Of a DNA stretch of 64,000 nucleotides, positions 1 through 10,386 are shown in pieces. The stretch comes from Plasticicumulans lactativorans. Its GTDB lineage: Bacteria; Pseudomonadota; Gammaproteobacteria; Competibacterales; Competibacteraceae. The position numbers were made by a program, and so were the translations under genes. The stretch is from assembly GCF_004341245.1 (NCBI RefSeq), contig NZ_SLWY01000001.1, positions 186,001 through 250,000 of the forward strand, in the 5' to 3' direction. The notes under the pieces were generated by a model, which ran no database searches, had not been told where the DNA came from, and saw only the letters and a list, made by a program, of their open reading frames with translations. Within the stretch, counting starts at the first letter, position 1. Every line of letters begins with the position of its first letter.

Positions 1-369
1 CTGCTCGCGCTGCCCGGCGCGCTCGCCGCATTCGAATTCCGCGCCAGCGGCGAACTGCTCACCCAGGAAATCGCCCCCAACGCGCCGCTCGACCCCGAGA
101 TCCTCGACCTCGTGTGCCACATGTGCGCGGCCAACATGAGCATCTGCAACATGCAGACGCGCGGCTGGGAAGCCATCACCGGCATGAAGGGCTTCTTCCC
201 GGTGCGCGAATTCACGCTGGTCGGCTTCGACTGGTCGGTGGTGGTCAGCAGCGCCCAGCGCGAGGCGCAGCGTGCCGCGGGCGAGCCGACGCTGGCGCCG
301 TACCAGGGTGTGGTCCTCGCCAACCCGAAGGCCGATTACGAGGCGACCTTCGCTGCGCTGGACAAGTAG
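1..369 (+). CDS. DUF2173-family protein, 5' end cut by the window edge
   Basis: The reading frame is open from base 1 and ends at TAG 367-369, so the N-terminus lies outside. The visible 122 residues begin with a LLALPGALAA segment that matches the start of the next gene (LLALDGVLAV), and the core (WEAITGMKGFFPVREFTLVG) matches its WTPPRGWVVRGEALTLCG region. I read both as DUF2173 proteins, small roadblock/LC7-like folds of unknown function. This copy differs from its neighbour by a cysteine cluster (CHMC then C seven residues later, visible residues 39, 42 and 49) that could bind metal or be redox active; that is inference. The gap to the next gene is 9 bases, so the two are almost certainly co-transcribed. 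Confidence 0.7.
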   Translation: MLALPGALAAFEFRASGELLTQEIAPNAPLDPEILDLVCHMCAANMSICNMQTRGWEAITGMKGFFPVREFTLVGFDWSVVVSSAQREAQRAAGEPTLAPYQGVVLANPKADYEATFAALDK

Positions 370-378
370 GAGACGGCC

Positions 379-711
379 ATGATCAAGCGTCTCCTTGCAC
401 TCGACGGCGTGCTGGCCGTATGCCGCTTCCGCGACGACGGCTCCCTGGTGGAAAGCTACGGTGGCCTCGCCACGGAGAAACTGGCCGCGCTGTCCGACGT
501 CGCCCACGACTACCGGCGCATGGTCCAGGGCCAAGCCGACCAGGTCTCGATGTTCACCGGCATGCGCGGCTGGACCCCGCCGCGCGGCTGGGTGGTGCGC
601 GGCGAAGCCCTGACCCTGTGCGGCGTCGGCAACCTCGTCTGCGTGCTCGACAACGGCGAAGGTTCCTTCAACGACATCCTCACCGAGATGTTGGAAGTCT
701 CCCACTGGTGA
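379..711 (+). CDS. DUF2173-family protein
   Basis: A complete 110-residue protein beginning MIKRLLALDGV, nine bases after a paralogue. GGAG lies 8 bases before the ATG. The length and the pattern (N-terminal LLALDGVLAVCRF strand, central Met-rich helix, C-terminal GVGNLVCVLDNGEGSFNDILTEM) fit DUF2173, a family seen beside redox and sulfur genes in proteobacteria but with no assigned activity. It lacks the CxxC cluster of the upstream copy. There is no signal peptide or membrane segment, so it is cytoplasmic. Tandem paralogues suggest a heteromeric complex, which is inference. Confidence 0.7.
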   Translation: MIKRLLALDGVLAVCRFRDDGSLVESYGGLATEKLAALSDVAHDYRRMVQGQADQVSMFTGMRGWTPPRGWVVRGEALTLCGVGNLVCVLDNGEGSFNDILTEMLEVSHW

Positions 712-770
712 CATCATGAGCCCGTGACGCGGGCCGCGGTGACCGCCGACGGACAACTGTCCGGGGTCGG

Positions 771-806
771 ATGCAACATCGTGGTTTTGTAGCCACGATG
801 TTGCAT
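771..806. promoter_or_regulatory. Perfect 14-bp inverted repeat upstream of the L,D-transpeptidase
   Basis: ATGCAACATCGTGG at 771-784 is exactly repeated in reverse complement at 793-806, with an 8-base loop. A second, shorter repeat follows (GATAC 811-815 / GTATC 821-825). There is no T-run after the stem, so it is not a standard terminator of the DUF2173 pair. It lies 42 bases before the transpeptidase start, in the right place for an operator or 5'-leader hairpin. The role is not shown by the sequence. Confidence 0.5.
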
Positions 807-848
807 GTCTGATACTATCTGTATCGGATGGTCCGGAGAGGCGGTGGA

Positions 849-2489
849 ATGATGTTCATGTCGGCGTGGGTCAGGCGCGTGCTGTTCGGGACGCTGTGCG
901 CGTTCGTTTCGCTCGGAGGCGCGCACGCGGCGCCCGGCGAGTCACCGGTGACGGCCGAACTGCGGGGGCGGCTGCAGGCGACGTCCACCGCCGTCGACGA
1001 CGAACTGCGCTCGCGCCCGCTGGTCGCACGTTTTTATGGCGCACGCGCCTGGCGCCCGGCCTGGACTGATGCGCAGGGGCGGCCGGGGGCGGCCGTCGAT
1101 GCGCTCTACGGCGCGGTCGCACGCGCCGGCGACGAGGGCCTGCGGCCGGCCGACTACCATCGCGCGGCCCTGCGCAAGCTGCTCGACGGCAGTCGCGGCG
1201 GCGCGCTGGGCGTCGCCCAGGCGGCGGAACTCGAACTGCTCGCCACCGATGCCTACCTCACCTACGGCCGCCACCTGCTCGGCGGGCGCCTCGATCCGCA
1301 GGGCATCGACAAGGACTGGACCCTCAAGGGGCGTTCGCGCGACCTCGTCGCCGTGCTCCAGCAGGCCCTCGCACAGCAGCGCGTCGCCGAATCCCTCGCC
1401 GAACTGGCCCCGGCCTATCCGGGCTACGCACGCCTGCGCGAGGGCCTCGCGCGCCTGCGCCAGACCGTCGCGGCCGGCGGCTGGCCCGCGGTGGGGGCGC
1501 TGGCCAAGGGCGAGCGGCTCGAACCCGGCGTGCAGGACCCGCGCATCGCCGAGGTGCGGGCGCGGCTGCTCGCCACCGGCGAGCTCGATGCGACGCAGGA
1601 CATCGGCGGTGACGTCTACGACCCGGCCCTGGTCGCCGCGGTCAAGGGCTTCCAGGCGCGCCACGGCCTGCTCGAGGACGGCGTGATCGGCGGCGCCACG
1701 GTGCTGGCGATGAACGTGACGGCGCGCGAGCGCGTGGCGCAGCTCGAGCTCAACCTCGAACGCTGGCGCTGGCTGCCGGCGGATCTCGGCAGCCGCTACA
1801 TCCTGATCAACATCCCGGCCTTCGAACTCGCGGTGTTCGAGGGCAACCAGCGCGTGTTCGAGGCGCGCGTGGTGGTCGGGCAGCAGGTCAAGCCGACGCC
1901 GGTGTTCACCGGCCGCATGCAGCAGGTGGTGTTCAGCCCGTACTGGAACGTGCCGCGTTCGATCGCGACCGAGGAACTGCTGCCGCAGTTGCGCCGCAAC
2001 CCGGCCAAGGTGGCGGGGCAGAACATCCGCGTGCTGGATGGCAGCACGGTGGTCGACGCGACCGCGGTCGACTGGTCGCAGGTGACGCCGGCGAACTTCC
2101 CCTACCGCCTGCGCCAGGATCCGGGTGCGGCCAATCCGCTCGGGCGCGTCAAGTTCCTGTTCCCCAACCGCTATGACGTCTACCTGCACGACACCTCGAA
2201 GCCGGGCCTGTTCGAACGCTCGCAGCGCACCTTCAGCCACGGCTGCATCCGCGTCTCGCGGCCGCTCGAACTGGCGCAGTACCTGCTGCGGCACGATCCG
2301 AAGTGGACGCGCGAGGCGATCGACGCCGCCGCCGAGGCCGGGCGCGAGCGCGTGGTGCAGCTCACCGAGGAGGTTCCGGTGCACATCCTGTACTGGACCG
2401 CGTGGGTCGACGAGCACGGCGTGCTGCAACTGCGCAACGACGTCTACCAGCGCGACCGGCCCGTCGCCAAGGCGCTGCAGGCCACCTGA
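849..2489 (+). CDS. Murein L,D-transpeptidase, YcbB/LdtD type
   Basis: A secreted enzyme expected to form 3-3 crosslinks in peptidoglycan or attach proteins to it, acting in the periplasm. The ATG at 849 is preceded by GGAGAG at 835-840; an in-frame ATG at 828 has no such site. Of 546 residues, about 1-28 form a signal peptide ending at GGAHAA. An LdtD-like N-terminal region follows, then a peptidoglycan-binding domain near 255-290 (VKGFQARHGLLEDGVIG) and a YkuD catalytic domain near 315-490. The catalytic motif SHGCIRVSRP is intact with nucleophile Cys466. The length fits the large YcbB family (about 550-615) rather than short Ldt enzymes. It appears to be a single-gene unit. Confidence 0.92.
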   Translation: MMFMSAWVRRVLFGTLCAFVSLGGAHAAPGESPVTAELRGRLQATSTAVDDELRSRPLVARFYGARAWRPAWTDAQGRPGAAVDALYGAVARAGDEGLRPADYHRAALRKLLDGSRGGALGVAQAAELELLATDAYLTYGRHLLGGRLDPQGIDKDWTLKGRSRDLVAVLQQALAQQRVAESLAELAPAYPGYARLREGLARLRQTVAAGGWPAVGALAKGERLEPGVQDPRIAEVRARLLATGELDATQDIGGDVYDPALVAAVKGFQARHGLLEDGVIGGATVLAMNVTARERVAQLELNLERWRWLPADLGSRYILINIPAFELAVFEGNQRVFEARVVVGQQVKPTPVFTGRMQQVVFSPYWNVPRSIATEELLPQLRRNPAKVAGQNIRVLDGSTVVDATAVDWSQVTPANFPYRLRQDPGAANPLGRVKFLFPNRYDVYLHDTSKPGLFERSQRTFSHGCIRVSRPLELAQYLLRHDPKWTREAIDAAAEAGRERVVQLTEEVPVHILYWTAWVDEHGVLQLRNDVYQRDRPVAKALQAT

Positions 2490-2510
2490 GGTCCGCCGTC
2501 CGGGGCCGCC

Positions 2511-2969
2511 TCAGTGCAGGCGGTCGGGGCGCGCGGACGGCTCGCGTGCCGTCGCCACCGCCGGGCCGGGCGAGGCGTGGTGCAGCACGAGGTGCCAGCC
2601 GTGCGGCCCGTGGCGGTAGACGTTGGTGGCGAGCACCGGATGGGCGGGCTGCTCGTCGGCGCCGATCACGTGAATGTTCTCCTGCACCAGGCGCACGCAC
2701 AGCGCGGCATCGGCCAGCACCTCGACCGCGCTGAGCGTGAAGCGCAGGCGCACGCCGCCGTCGAAGATCCGCCGCCAGCCGGCGAGCACGCGCTCGCGCC
2801 CCTGCAGGCGCGGGCCCAGCGGGTGGATGCAGGCGCAGCCGTCGCCGGCCTCCCAGACGCGGCGCATCGCGTCGAGGTCGGCGCTCTCGATGGCCGCGTA
2901 GAAGGCGCGCTCGGCGGCCTCGGGGCTCGCGTAGCCGCGTTCGGCCGGGGGGATGTCGTCGTCATGCAT
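2511..2969 (-). CDS. NTF2/SnoaL-like domain protein
   Basis: A 152-residue cytoplasmic protein starting MHDDDIPPAERGYASPEAAERAFYAA. It has the usual order of a SnoaL/DUF4440-type cone fold: N-terminal helix pair with AFYAAIESADLDAMRRVWEAG, then strands CACIHPLGPRLQGRERVLAGWRRIF, RLRFTLSAVEVLADAALCVRLVQENI and a terminal HGPHGWHLVLHHASP. Members act as small enzymes or binding proteins with no conserved chemistry, so the substrate cannot be named. It is convergent with the L,D-transpeptidase and divergent from upp. The open frame continues upstream, but only the ATG at 2969 gives a sensible family length. Confidence 0.7.
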   Translation of the reverse strand: MHDDDIPPAERGYASPEAAERAFYAAIESADLDAMRRVWEAGDGCACIHPLGPRLQGRERVLAGWRRIFDGGVRLRFTLSAVEVLADAALCVRLVQENIHVIGADEQPAHPVLATNVYRHGPHGWHLVLHHASPGPAVATAREPSARPDRLH

Positions 2970-3011
2970 GGCGCGACGATAGCGGGCGGCGCCCCCGGCC
3001 GGCAACGGCGC

Positions 3012-3038
3012 TTGCCGCCGCGGTGACTGCGCTAGACT
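3012..3038 (+). promoter_or_regulatory. Possible sigma-70 promoter of upp
   Basis: TTGCCG at 3012-3017 and TAGACT at 3033-3038 are separated by 15 bases, slightly short, and sit 80 bases before upp. It is the best match in the gap between the divergent NTF2-like gene and upp. Confidence 0.3.
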
Positions 3039-3117
3039 GCGCGGCCACGGTCGCGCCGCGCGGCCGCCGTGCGGTGCCGCCCCCGGCCCGATCCCCCCGC
3101 GTGCGGAGAGCGTTCGT

Positions 3118-3750
3118 ATGCCCGTGATCGAAATCACCCACCCGCTGGTGCAGCACAAGCTCGGCCTGATGCGCCAGGTCGACACGAGCACCAAGGGCTT
3201 TCGCGAACTCGCCGCCGAGATCGCCTGCCTGCTCACCTGCGAAGCCACCCGTGACCTCGAGACCGAGCCCGTCACCGTGCAGGGCTGGGCCGGGCCGGTC
3301 GAGGTGCGGCGCATCGCCGGCAGGATGATCACGCTGGTGCCGATCCTGCGCGCCGGCCTCGGCATGCTGGAGGGCGCGCTCGACCTCATCCCCGGCGCCA
3401 AGGTGAGCGTGGTCGGGCTGCAGCGCGACGAGACCACGCACCACCCGCGCGCCTACTACGCGAACCTCGTCGACGACCTCGCCGAGCGCACCGCGCTGGT
3501 CCTCGACCCGATGCTCGCCACCGGCGGTTCGCTGGCGGCCTGCTGCGACCTGCTGCGGGCGGCGGGCTGCCGCCGCATCAAGGCGCTGTGCCTGGTCGCC
3601 GCGCCGGAAGGGCTGGCGCTGATGGCGGCGCGCCACCCCGAGGTGGCGATCCACGTCGCCGCGATCGACCGCTGCCTGAACGAGAACGCCTACATCCTGC
3701 CGGGGCTCGGCGATGCCGGCGACCGCATCTTCGGCACCCGGCCCGGCTGA
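3118..3750 (+). CDS. upp: Uracil phosphoribosyltransferase
   Basis: A pyrimidine-salvage enzyme that joins uracil to PRPP to give UMP in the cytosol. The 210 residues match the 208-residue E. coli enzyme. The start [19 protein letters not shown] is typical, the PRPP loop [10 protein letters not shown] lies near residues 129-138, and the C-terminal uracil-binding end [12 protein letters not shown] is present. A GGAG-type site lies a few bases before the ATG. It is separated by 110 bases from fabA, which has its own probable promoter, so this is likely a single-gene unit. Confidence 0.96.
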   Translation: MPVIEITHPLVQHKLGLMRQVDTSTKGFRELAAEIACLLTCEATRDLETEPVTVQGWAGPVEVRRIAGRMITLVPILRAGLGMLEGALDLIPGAKVSVVGLQRDETTHHPRAYYANLVDDLAERTALVLDPMLATGGSLAACCDLLRAAGCRRIKALCLVAAPEGLALMAARHPEVAIHVAAIDRCLNENAYILPGLGDAGDRIFGTRPG

Positions 3751-3771
3751 GCGGCGCGGCGCACCGGCCGC

Positions 3772-3797
3772 TTGCGGCAGCAAAAAACCGATATACT
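3772..3797 (+). promoter_or_regulatory. Probable promoter of fabA-fabB
   Basis: A clear -10 box TATACT lies at 3792-3797, just after an A-rich stretch unusual for this G+C content. The closest -35 candidate, TTGCGG at 3772-3777, has only 14 bases of spacing, so the -35 assignment is weak. Transcription would begin about 55 bases before the chosen fabA start. Confidence 0.45.
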
Positions 3798-3860
3798 CTG
3801 GGCCCGTTTTTGTCCGTTCCGGGTACGACCCGGCACATGCTTCCCAAGGATCGCATCCAC

Positions 3861-4376
3861 GTGTCCAAACCCTCCAGTTACGCCTACGAAGAACTGCTCG
3901 CCTGCGGGCGCGGCGAGATGTTCGGGCCGGGCAACGCGCAACTCCCCCTGCCGCCGATGCTGATGGTCGATCGCATCCTCACGATCAGCGAGGAGGGGGG
4001 CACCTACGGCAGGGGCGAGATCGTCGCCGAACTGGACGTGCACCCCGACCTGTGGTTCTTCGCCTGCCACTTCACCGGCGACCCGGTGATGCCCGGCTGC
4101 CTCGGCCTCGACGCCATGTGGCAGCTCGTCGGCTTCTATCTCGGCTGGATGGGCGGGCTGGGGCGCGGGCGGGCGCTCGGCTGCGGCGAGGTCAAGTTCA
4201 GCGGCCAGGTGCTGCCGAGCGCGAAGAAGATCACCTACCGCATCAGCATGAAGCGCGTGATCCTGCGCAAGCTCGTGATGGGGATCGCCGATGCCGTCAT
4301 GGAGGTCGACGGTCGCGAGATCTATGTGGGCAAGGATCTCCGGGTGGGCTTGTTCACTTCCACCGACGGGTTCTGA
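3861..4376 (+). CDS. fabA: 3-hydroxydecanoyl-ACP dehydratase/isomerase
   Basis: It dehydrates 3-hydroxydecanoyl-ACP and isomerises trans-2- to cis-3-decenoyl-ACP, the branch point to unsaturated fatty acids. I chose GTG 3861 because AAGGA (3845-3849) precedes it at good spacing and the 171 residues match E. coli FabA (172). An in-frame ATG at 3837 would add eight residues and has no ribosome site. Catalytic His70 and Asp84 lie in the [19 protein letters not shown] segment, at positions corresponding to E. coli, and the C-terminus DLRVGLF is typical. fabB follows after 15 bases, forming the classic two-gene unsaturated fatty-acid operon. Confidence 0.95.
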   Translation: MSKPSSYAYEELLACGRGEMFGPGNAQLPLPPMLMVDRILTISEEGGTYGRGEIVAELDVHPDLWFFACHFTGDPVMPGCLGLDAMWQLVGFYLGWMGGLGRGRALGCGEVKFSGQVLPSAKKITYRISMKRVILRKLVMGIADAVMEVDGREIYVGKDLRVGLFTSTDGF

Positions 4377-4391
4377 GAGAGGTCATCGGCC

Positions 4392-5609
4392 ATGCGTCGC
4401 GTCGTCGTCACGGGTATCGGAATCGTTTCCAGCATCGGCCGCGACAAGGCCGAAGTGCTCGACTCGCTGCGCGAAACGCGCAGCGGCATCGCCTTCGCAC
4501 CCGAATACGCCGAGCTGGGATTCCGCTCGCACGTCCACGGACCGGTACGGGTCAACACCGAGGAACTGATCGACCGCAAGCTGCTGCGCTTCATGGGCGA
4601 TGCGGCGGCGTTCAACTACCTGGCGATGCGCGAGGCCATCGCCGATGCCGCGCTGCCCGAGGGCGTGGTCTCGAACGAGCGCACCGGGCTGATCGTCGGC
4701 TCCGGCGGCGGTTCGCCGTACAACCAGGTCGAGGCGGTCGACATCCTGCGCAAGCGCGGCGCGCGCAAGGTCGGGCCGTACATGGTGCCGCGGACGATGG
4801 CGAGCACCACCTCGGCCTGCCTCGCCACGCCGTTCCACATCAAGGGCGTGAACTACTCGATCAGCTCGGCCTGCGCGACCAGTGCGCACTGCATCGGCAA
4901 CGGCTACGAGCTGATCCAGTGGGGCAAGCAGGACGTGATCTTCGCCGGCGGCGGCGAGGAGGTGCACCCGTACATGTCGGTGCTGTTCGACGCCATGGGG
5001 GCGCTGTCGTCCAAGTACAACGAAACGCCCGAGCGCGCCTCGCGCGCCTACGACGCCGACCGCGACGGCTTCGTGATTTCCGGCGGCGGCGGCGTGGTGG
5101 TGCTGGAGGCGCTCGACCACGCGCTGGCGCGGGGCGCCCGCATCTACGCCGAGGTGGTCGGCTACGGCGCCACCTCCGACGGCTACGACATGGTCCAGCC
5201 CTCGGGCGAGGGCGCGGTGCGCTGCATGCGTCAGGCGCTGGCGACCGTCGAGACGCCGGTCGACTACCTCAATGCCCACGGCACCAGCACGCCGGTCGGC
5301 GACATGCGCGAGCTCGCCGCGATCCGCGAGGTGTTCGGCGAGCGCTGCCCGCGCATCACCTCGACCAAGTCGCTGAGCGGCCATGCGCTCGGTGCCGCCG
5401 GGGTCAACGAGGCCATCTACTCGCTGCTGATGCTGGAGCACGATTTCATCGGCGCCTCGGCCAACATCGAGCGGCTCGACCCCGAGGCCGAGGGGATGCC
5501 GATCGTGCGCAGCCGCATCGACAACGCCGGGCTCAACACCGTGATGTCGAACAGCTTCGGCTTCGGCGGCACCAACGCCACGCTGGTGTTCCGCCGCTAC
5601 GCCGGCTAG
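4392..5609 (+). CDS. fabB: Beta-ketoacyl-ACP synthase I
   Basis: A condensing enzyme that elongates acyl-ACP and is required to extend the cis-3-decenoyl-ACP made by FabA. The 405-residue protein starts [16 protein letters not shown]. The Cys-His-His triad is intact: Cys161 in [10 protein letters not shown], His296 in [11 protein letters not shown] and His331 in [11 protein letters not shown], within two positions of the E. coli residues. The C-terminal [11 protein letters not shown] loop is present. It lies 15 bases after fabA and is followed by an intrinsic terminator, so the operon is exactly two genes. Adjacent fabA-fabB is typical of Pseudomonas-like gammaproteobacteria. Confidence 0.95.
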   Translation: MRRVVVTGIGIVSSIGRDKAEVLDSLRETRSGIAFAPEYAELGFRSHVHGPVRVNTEELIDRKLLRFMGDAAAFNYLAMREAIADAALPEGVVSNERTGLIVGSGGGSPYNQVEAVDILRKRGARKVGPYMVPRTMASTTSACLATPFHIKGVNYSISSACATSAHCIGNGYELIQWGKQDVIFAGGGEEVHPYMSVLFDAMGALSSKYNETPERASRAYDADRDGFVISGGGGVVVLEALDHALARGARIYAEVVGYGATSDGYDMVQPSGEGAVRCMRQALATVETPVDYLNAHGTSTPVGDMRELAAIREVFGERCPRITSTKSLSGHALGAAGVNEAIYSLLMLEHDFIGASANIERLDPEAEGMPIVRSRIDNAGLNTVMSNSFGFGGTNATLVFRRYAG

Positions 5610-5630
5610 GCGCCGGCGGCGCCGTGCGCG

Positions 5631-5655
5631 AAGGGCGCCCGCGGGCGCCCTTTTT
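5631..5655 (+). terminator. Intrinsic terminator of fabAB
   Basis: The arms AAGGGCGCCC (5631-5640) and GGGCGCCCTT (5643-5652) pair perfectly around a 2-base loop and run into a five-T tract at 5651-5655. It begins 22 bases after the fabB stop. Confidence 0.9.
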
Positions 5656-5739
5656 CATGCCCCGGGCGGGGGTGCAACGTCGTGGTCATGTCGGGTGGCT
5701 AGAGTGCGCCGCGCACCCGATGGTCACCGGAAGGAATCC

Positions 5740-5925
5740 ATGCACGTCTCCCTGCCCGAGCTCACCCGCGAGGCTGAACACGCGTTCGGCCGCGAACTGG
5801 ACCAGCGCGAGTTCGAGCGCTTCGTCCTGACCCGCCACCAGGCGCTCGCGGCGCACCTGCACGAGCTGTGGCATGCCTACCGCGCCGGCAAGGCGCGCCT
5901 GGTCTGCCTCACGCTGCAGGGCTGA
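5740..5925 (+). CDS. Small conserved-looking protein of unknown function
   Basis: A 61-residue protein beginning MHVSLPELTREAEHAFG, with a good AAGGAA site ending five bases before the ATG. It is predicted all-helical and charged (REAEHAFGRELDQREFERFVLTRHQALAAHLHELWHAYRAGKA), with no cysteine pair, signal peptide or membrane segment. I do not recognise a family. A possible -10 (TAGAGT 5700-5705) lies 35 bases upstream, after the fabAB terminator, suggesting its own transcript. It is convergent with the response regulator. Strong ribosome site and biased codon use support a real gene. Confidence 0.55.
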   Translation: MHVSLPELTREAEHAFGRELDQREFERFVLTRHQALAAHLHELWHAYRAGKARLVCLTLQG

Positions 5926-5955
5926 GCGGCGGCGCGTCGCGAGCACCGCGCGGCG

Positions 5956-7386
<1,431 letters not shown>

Positions 7387-7484
7387 GGGCGACGGGTTCG
7401 GGTGGCGCGCGTGTGGACGCGTGTCGACGGCTCAAGGTTAGCCGTTCCGGGGTGTCCGCGGCGCCCGTCGTCGCCGCGGACGGC

Positions 7485-10346
7485 TCAGCGCCGCGGCGGG
7501 AAGAGCGCGGCGAGCGCGTCGAGCGCCGGCTGTGCCACCGCGCGCAGGCTGCGCGCGAGGGCGGCGGCCTGGACGTGGTCGTTGGCGCGGCAGGCCTCGT
7601 TCAGCTGGCGTGCCTGCGTCTGCAGCTGGCGGGCGCCGAAGGTGCCGGCGCTGCTCTTCAGCGTGTGCCCTTCGCGCTGCAGCGTGATCCAGTCGCCGCG
7701 CGCGAGCGCCGTGTCGACGTTGTCGAGGCGGTGCGCGGTCTCCTCGAGGAACAGCCGGACCACCCGCGTCAGCACCTCGGCATCGGTGTCGGCGCCCAGC
7801 TGGTCGAGCGCGCCGCGGTCGAGCACCGGTTCGGCCTCGCCCGCCGCGCCGTTGCCGGCGTGCTCGGCGGCCGGTGGCACGGTGTCGGCCGGCGTCAGCC
7901 AGTGTTCGAGTGTGGCGAGCATCTGCGCGCGGTCGATGGGCTTGGTCAGGTAGTCGTCCATGCCGGCGTTGAGGCAGCGTTCGCGGTCGCCGGGCAGGGC
8001 GTTGGCGGTCATCGCGACGATGGGGATCTTGCCGGTCGGCGGCGGCAGCTTGCGGATCTCGCTGGTGGCCTCGAAGCCGTCCATCTCCGGCATCGCCAGG
8101 TCCATGATCACCAGGTCGTAGGGGTTGCCGCGCACCGCCGCGACCGCCTCGACGCCGTTGTTGACGGCCTCGACGGTGTAGCCGGCCTTCTTCAGCATCG
8201 CCACCGCGACCATCTGGTTGACCGGGCTGTCCTCGACCAGCAGCAGGCGGCTCGCCCGCGCGCGCACCGCGGCGGGCGCCGCCGGTGCCGGCGGCGCGTT
8301 CACCGCGGCCTCGGCCTCCTCGTTGCGCTGCAGGGTCTCGGCATCGCCGAGGCCGACCGCCACGCACAGCCAGCGGTACAGGCTGTGCTGGCGCACCGGC
8401 TTGGTCAGCGAGGCCTGGAAGCCGAGCTTGCGCACCCGCGCGGTCACCGAGGGTGTGCCCATCGTCGCCATCAGGATCAGCCCGGTGCTGGCGAGCAGCG
8501 GGTCGTTGCGGATCGCCTGGCCGAGCTCCTCGCCGTGCATGTCGGCGAGCCACTGGTCGATCAGCACCACGTCGCAGGGCTGGCCGGCGGTGCGCGCGTC
8601 GCGCAGCAGCGCGAGCGCCGCCATGCCGTTGGCGACCGACTGCACCGTCATGCCCCAGCCGCCGAGCTCGCGCTCGCGCAGGCGCCGCGACACCGGGTTG
8701 TCCTCCACCACCAGCGCGCGCACGCCGCCGAGCGCGCGCGTGCCGGCGGCGGGCTCGACCGTTTCCGCGTCCGCCACCGTGCACACCAGCTCGAACCAGA
8801 AGATGCTGCCGATGCCGGTCTGGCTGCTGAAGCCGATGCTGCCGCCCATCAGCTCGACCAGCCGGCGCGAGATCGCAAGGCCAAGGCCGGTGCCGCCGTA
8901 CTTGCGCGAGTGTGAGGGGTCGGACTGCGTGAAGCGCTCGAACAACTGCGCCTGGGCGACGTCGGGGATGCCGATGCCGGTGTCGGCGATCTCGAAGCGC
9001 AGCCGCGCCTGGCCCGGCGACGCTTCGCCACAGCGCGTGACGACGATCGACACGCCGCCCTTGCGGGTGAACTTGACGGCGTTGCCGGCGAGGTTGAGCA
9101 GCACCTGGCGCAGGCGGCCGACGTCGGCGCCGAGGCGCCGCGGCACCGAGGAGTCGACGTACGAGCCGATCTCGATGTGCTTGCCGTAGGCGCGCGGCGC
9201 CAGCAGCTCGGCCACGCCCTCGACCAGCAGGACGACGTCGAAATCGGTGTTCTCGAGGTCGAGGCGGCCGGCCTCGATCTTCGAGAAGTCGAGGATGTCG
9301 TTGATGATCGTCAGCAGCGCCTTGCCGGACTCGCTGGCGGTCTCGACGAAGTTGCGCTGCTCCTCGGTGAGCGGGGTGTCGAGCAGCAGCGTCAGCGTGC
9401 CGAGCACGGCGTTCATCGGCGTGCGGATCTCGTGGCTCATCGTCGCCAGGAAGTCGGACTTCGCGCGGTTCGCCGCTTCCGCGCGCTCGGCGGCGGCGCG
9501 CAGCAGCTCCTCCGATTCGCGCCGCGCGGCGAGGTCGCGCACCACCGCGCACCAGGCCGCGTTGCCGCCGCCCCCGATCGGGGTGATGGTGACCTCGGCC
9601 GGGAACTCGTTGCCGTCGGCCTGCAGCGCCATCACCTCCATGCGCCGCGGCGTCTCCGCCACCTCGCCGGCGAGATGACGGGCGATGCCGGCGGCGTGCG
9701 CGGCGCGGAAGCGCTCCGGCACCAGCAGCTCGATCAGCGGCTGGTCGATCGCGGCGGCGCGCGGGTAGCCGAACAGGGTCTCGGCGGCGGCGTTGAAGGC
9801 GATCAGCCGGCCGTCGGCGTCGACCGCGAGCGCGGCCTCGGGGAGGGCGTCGAAGGCCGCGGCGGCGAGCGCGTCGGCGGGCGCCGGCGCCGCTTCGAGC
9901 GTCGCCGCGGGCTGGGCGCTGACCACGTAGAACGCCGCGCCGGCACCGTCGCCGCGGCGCACGCCCAGCGTCACCGGCACCAGCGCGCCGCTCTTGTGGC
10001 GCAGCGCCAGCGCGCCCGGGTGGCCGCCGCCGAGCAGCACGGCGAGCGGCGCCTCGCCGAGTTCGGCGAGCACCGCCGCGGGGAACAGGACCTGCCAGCG
10101 GCGGCCGACGACCTCGTCGGCCGCGTAGCCGGTCAGCCGCTCGGCCGCCGGATTCAGGCCGTCGAGCACGCCGCTCTCGTGCAGCACCAGCAGCGGCACG
10201 TCGGTGGCCGCGAGCACGTCCTCGGCGCGCGGCAGCGCCGCCGCGGCGCTCGCCGGCGCCGCGCTGCCCGCTGCCGCCGGCTCCGGCGCCGAGCGCAGGA
10301 AGCCGAACAGCCGGCCGGTGAGGGAACGCGAACTCTTGTCGTTCAT
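7485..10346 (-). CDS. Hybrid sensor histidine kinase (PAS-PAS-HK-REC-REC-HPt)
   Basis: A 953-residue multi-step phosphorelay kinase without membrane helices, so a cytoplasmic sensor. Order: a first PAS (about 45-150), a second PAS (about 165-290), HisKA with His305 in [15 protein letters not shown], an HATPase with ANAVKFT-type N box and GTGLGLAIS, receiver 1 with Asp597, receiver 2 with Asp749 ([12 protein letters not shown]), and a C-terminal HPt with His894 in [13 protein letters not shown]. All phosphotransfer residues are present. The start is [13 protein letters not shown] at 10346; the open frame continues upstream only as a shadow of the CoA-transferase gene. It lies 40 bases after that gene and before the sigma-54 regulator. 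Confidence 0.92.
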   Translation of the reverse strand: MNDKSSRSLTGRLFGFLRSAPEPAAAGSAAPASAAAALPRAEDVLAATDVPLLVLHESGVLDGLNPAAERLTGYAADEVVGRRWQVLFPAAVLAELGEAPLAVLLGGGHPGALALRHKSGALVPVTLGVRRGDGAGAAFYVVSAQPAATLEAAPAPADALAAAAFDALPEAALAVDADGRLIAFNAAAETLFGYPRAAAIDQPLIELLVPERFRAAHAAGIARHLAGEVAETPRRMEVMALQADGNEFPAEVTITPIGGGGNAAWCAVVRDLAARRESEELLRAAAERAEAANRAKSDFLATMSHEIRTPMNAVLGTLTLLLDTPLTEEQRNFVETASESGKALLTIINDILDFSKIEAGRLDLENTDFDVVLLVEGVAELLAPRAYGKHIEIGSYVDSSVPRRLGADVGRLRQVLLNLAGNAVKFTRKGGVSIVVTRCGEASPGQARLRFEIADTGIGIPDVAQAQLFERFTQSDPSHSRKYGGTGLGLAISRRLVELMGGSIGFSSQTGIGSIFWFELVCTVADAETVEPAAGTRALGGVRALVVEDNPVSRRLRERELGGWGMTVQSVANGMAALALLRDARTAGQPCDVVLIDQWLADMHGEELGQAIRNDPLLASTGLILMATMGTPSVTARVRKLGFQASLTKPVRQHSLYRWLCVAVGLGDAETLQRNEEAEAAVNAPPAPAAPAAVRARASRLLLVEDSPVNQMVAVAMLKKAGYTVEAVNNGVEAVAAVRGNPYDLVIMDLAMPEMDGFEATSEIRKLPPPTGKIPIVAMTANALPGDRERCLNAGMDDYLTKPIDRAQMLATLEHWLTPADTVPPAAEHAGNGAAGEAEPVLDRGALDQLGADTDAEVLTRVVRLFLEETAHRLDNVDTALARGDWITLQREGHTLKSSAGTFGARQLQTQARQLNEACRANDHVQAAALARSLRAVAQPALDALAALFPPRR

Positions 10347-10386
10347 GCGGTCATCCAGGCACGACGGGTGAAGGGGCGGGCACGCA

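Noticed and set aside
3837-3860. ATG start for fabA adding eight residues
   Set aside because: No ribosome site precedes it, whereas GTG 3861 has AAGGA and gives the family length.
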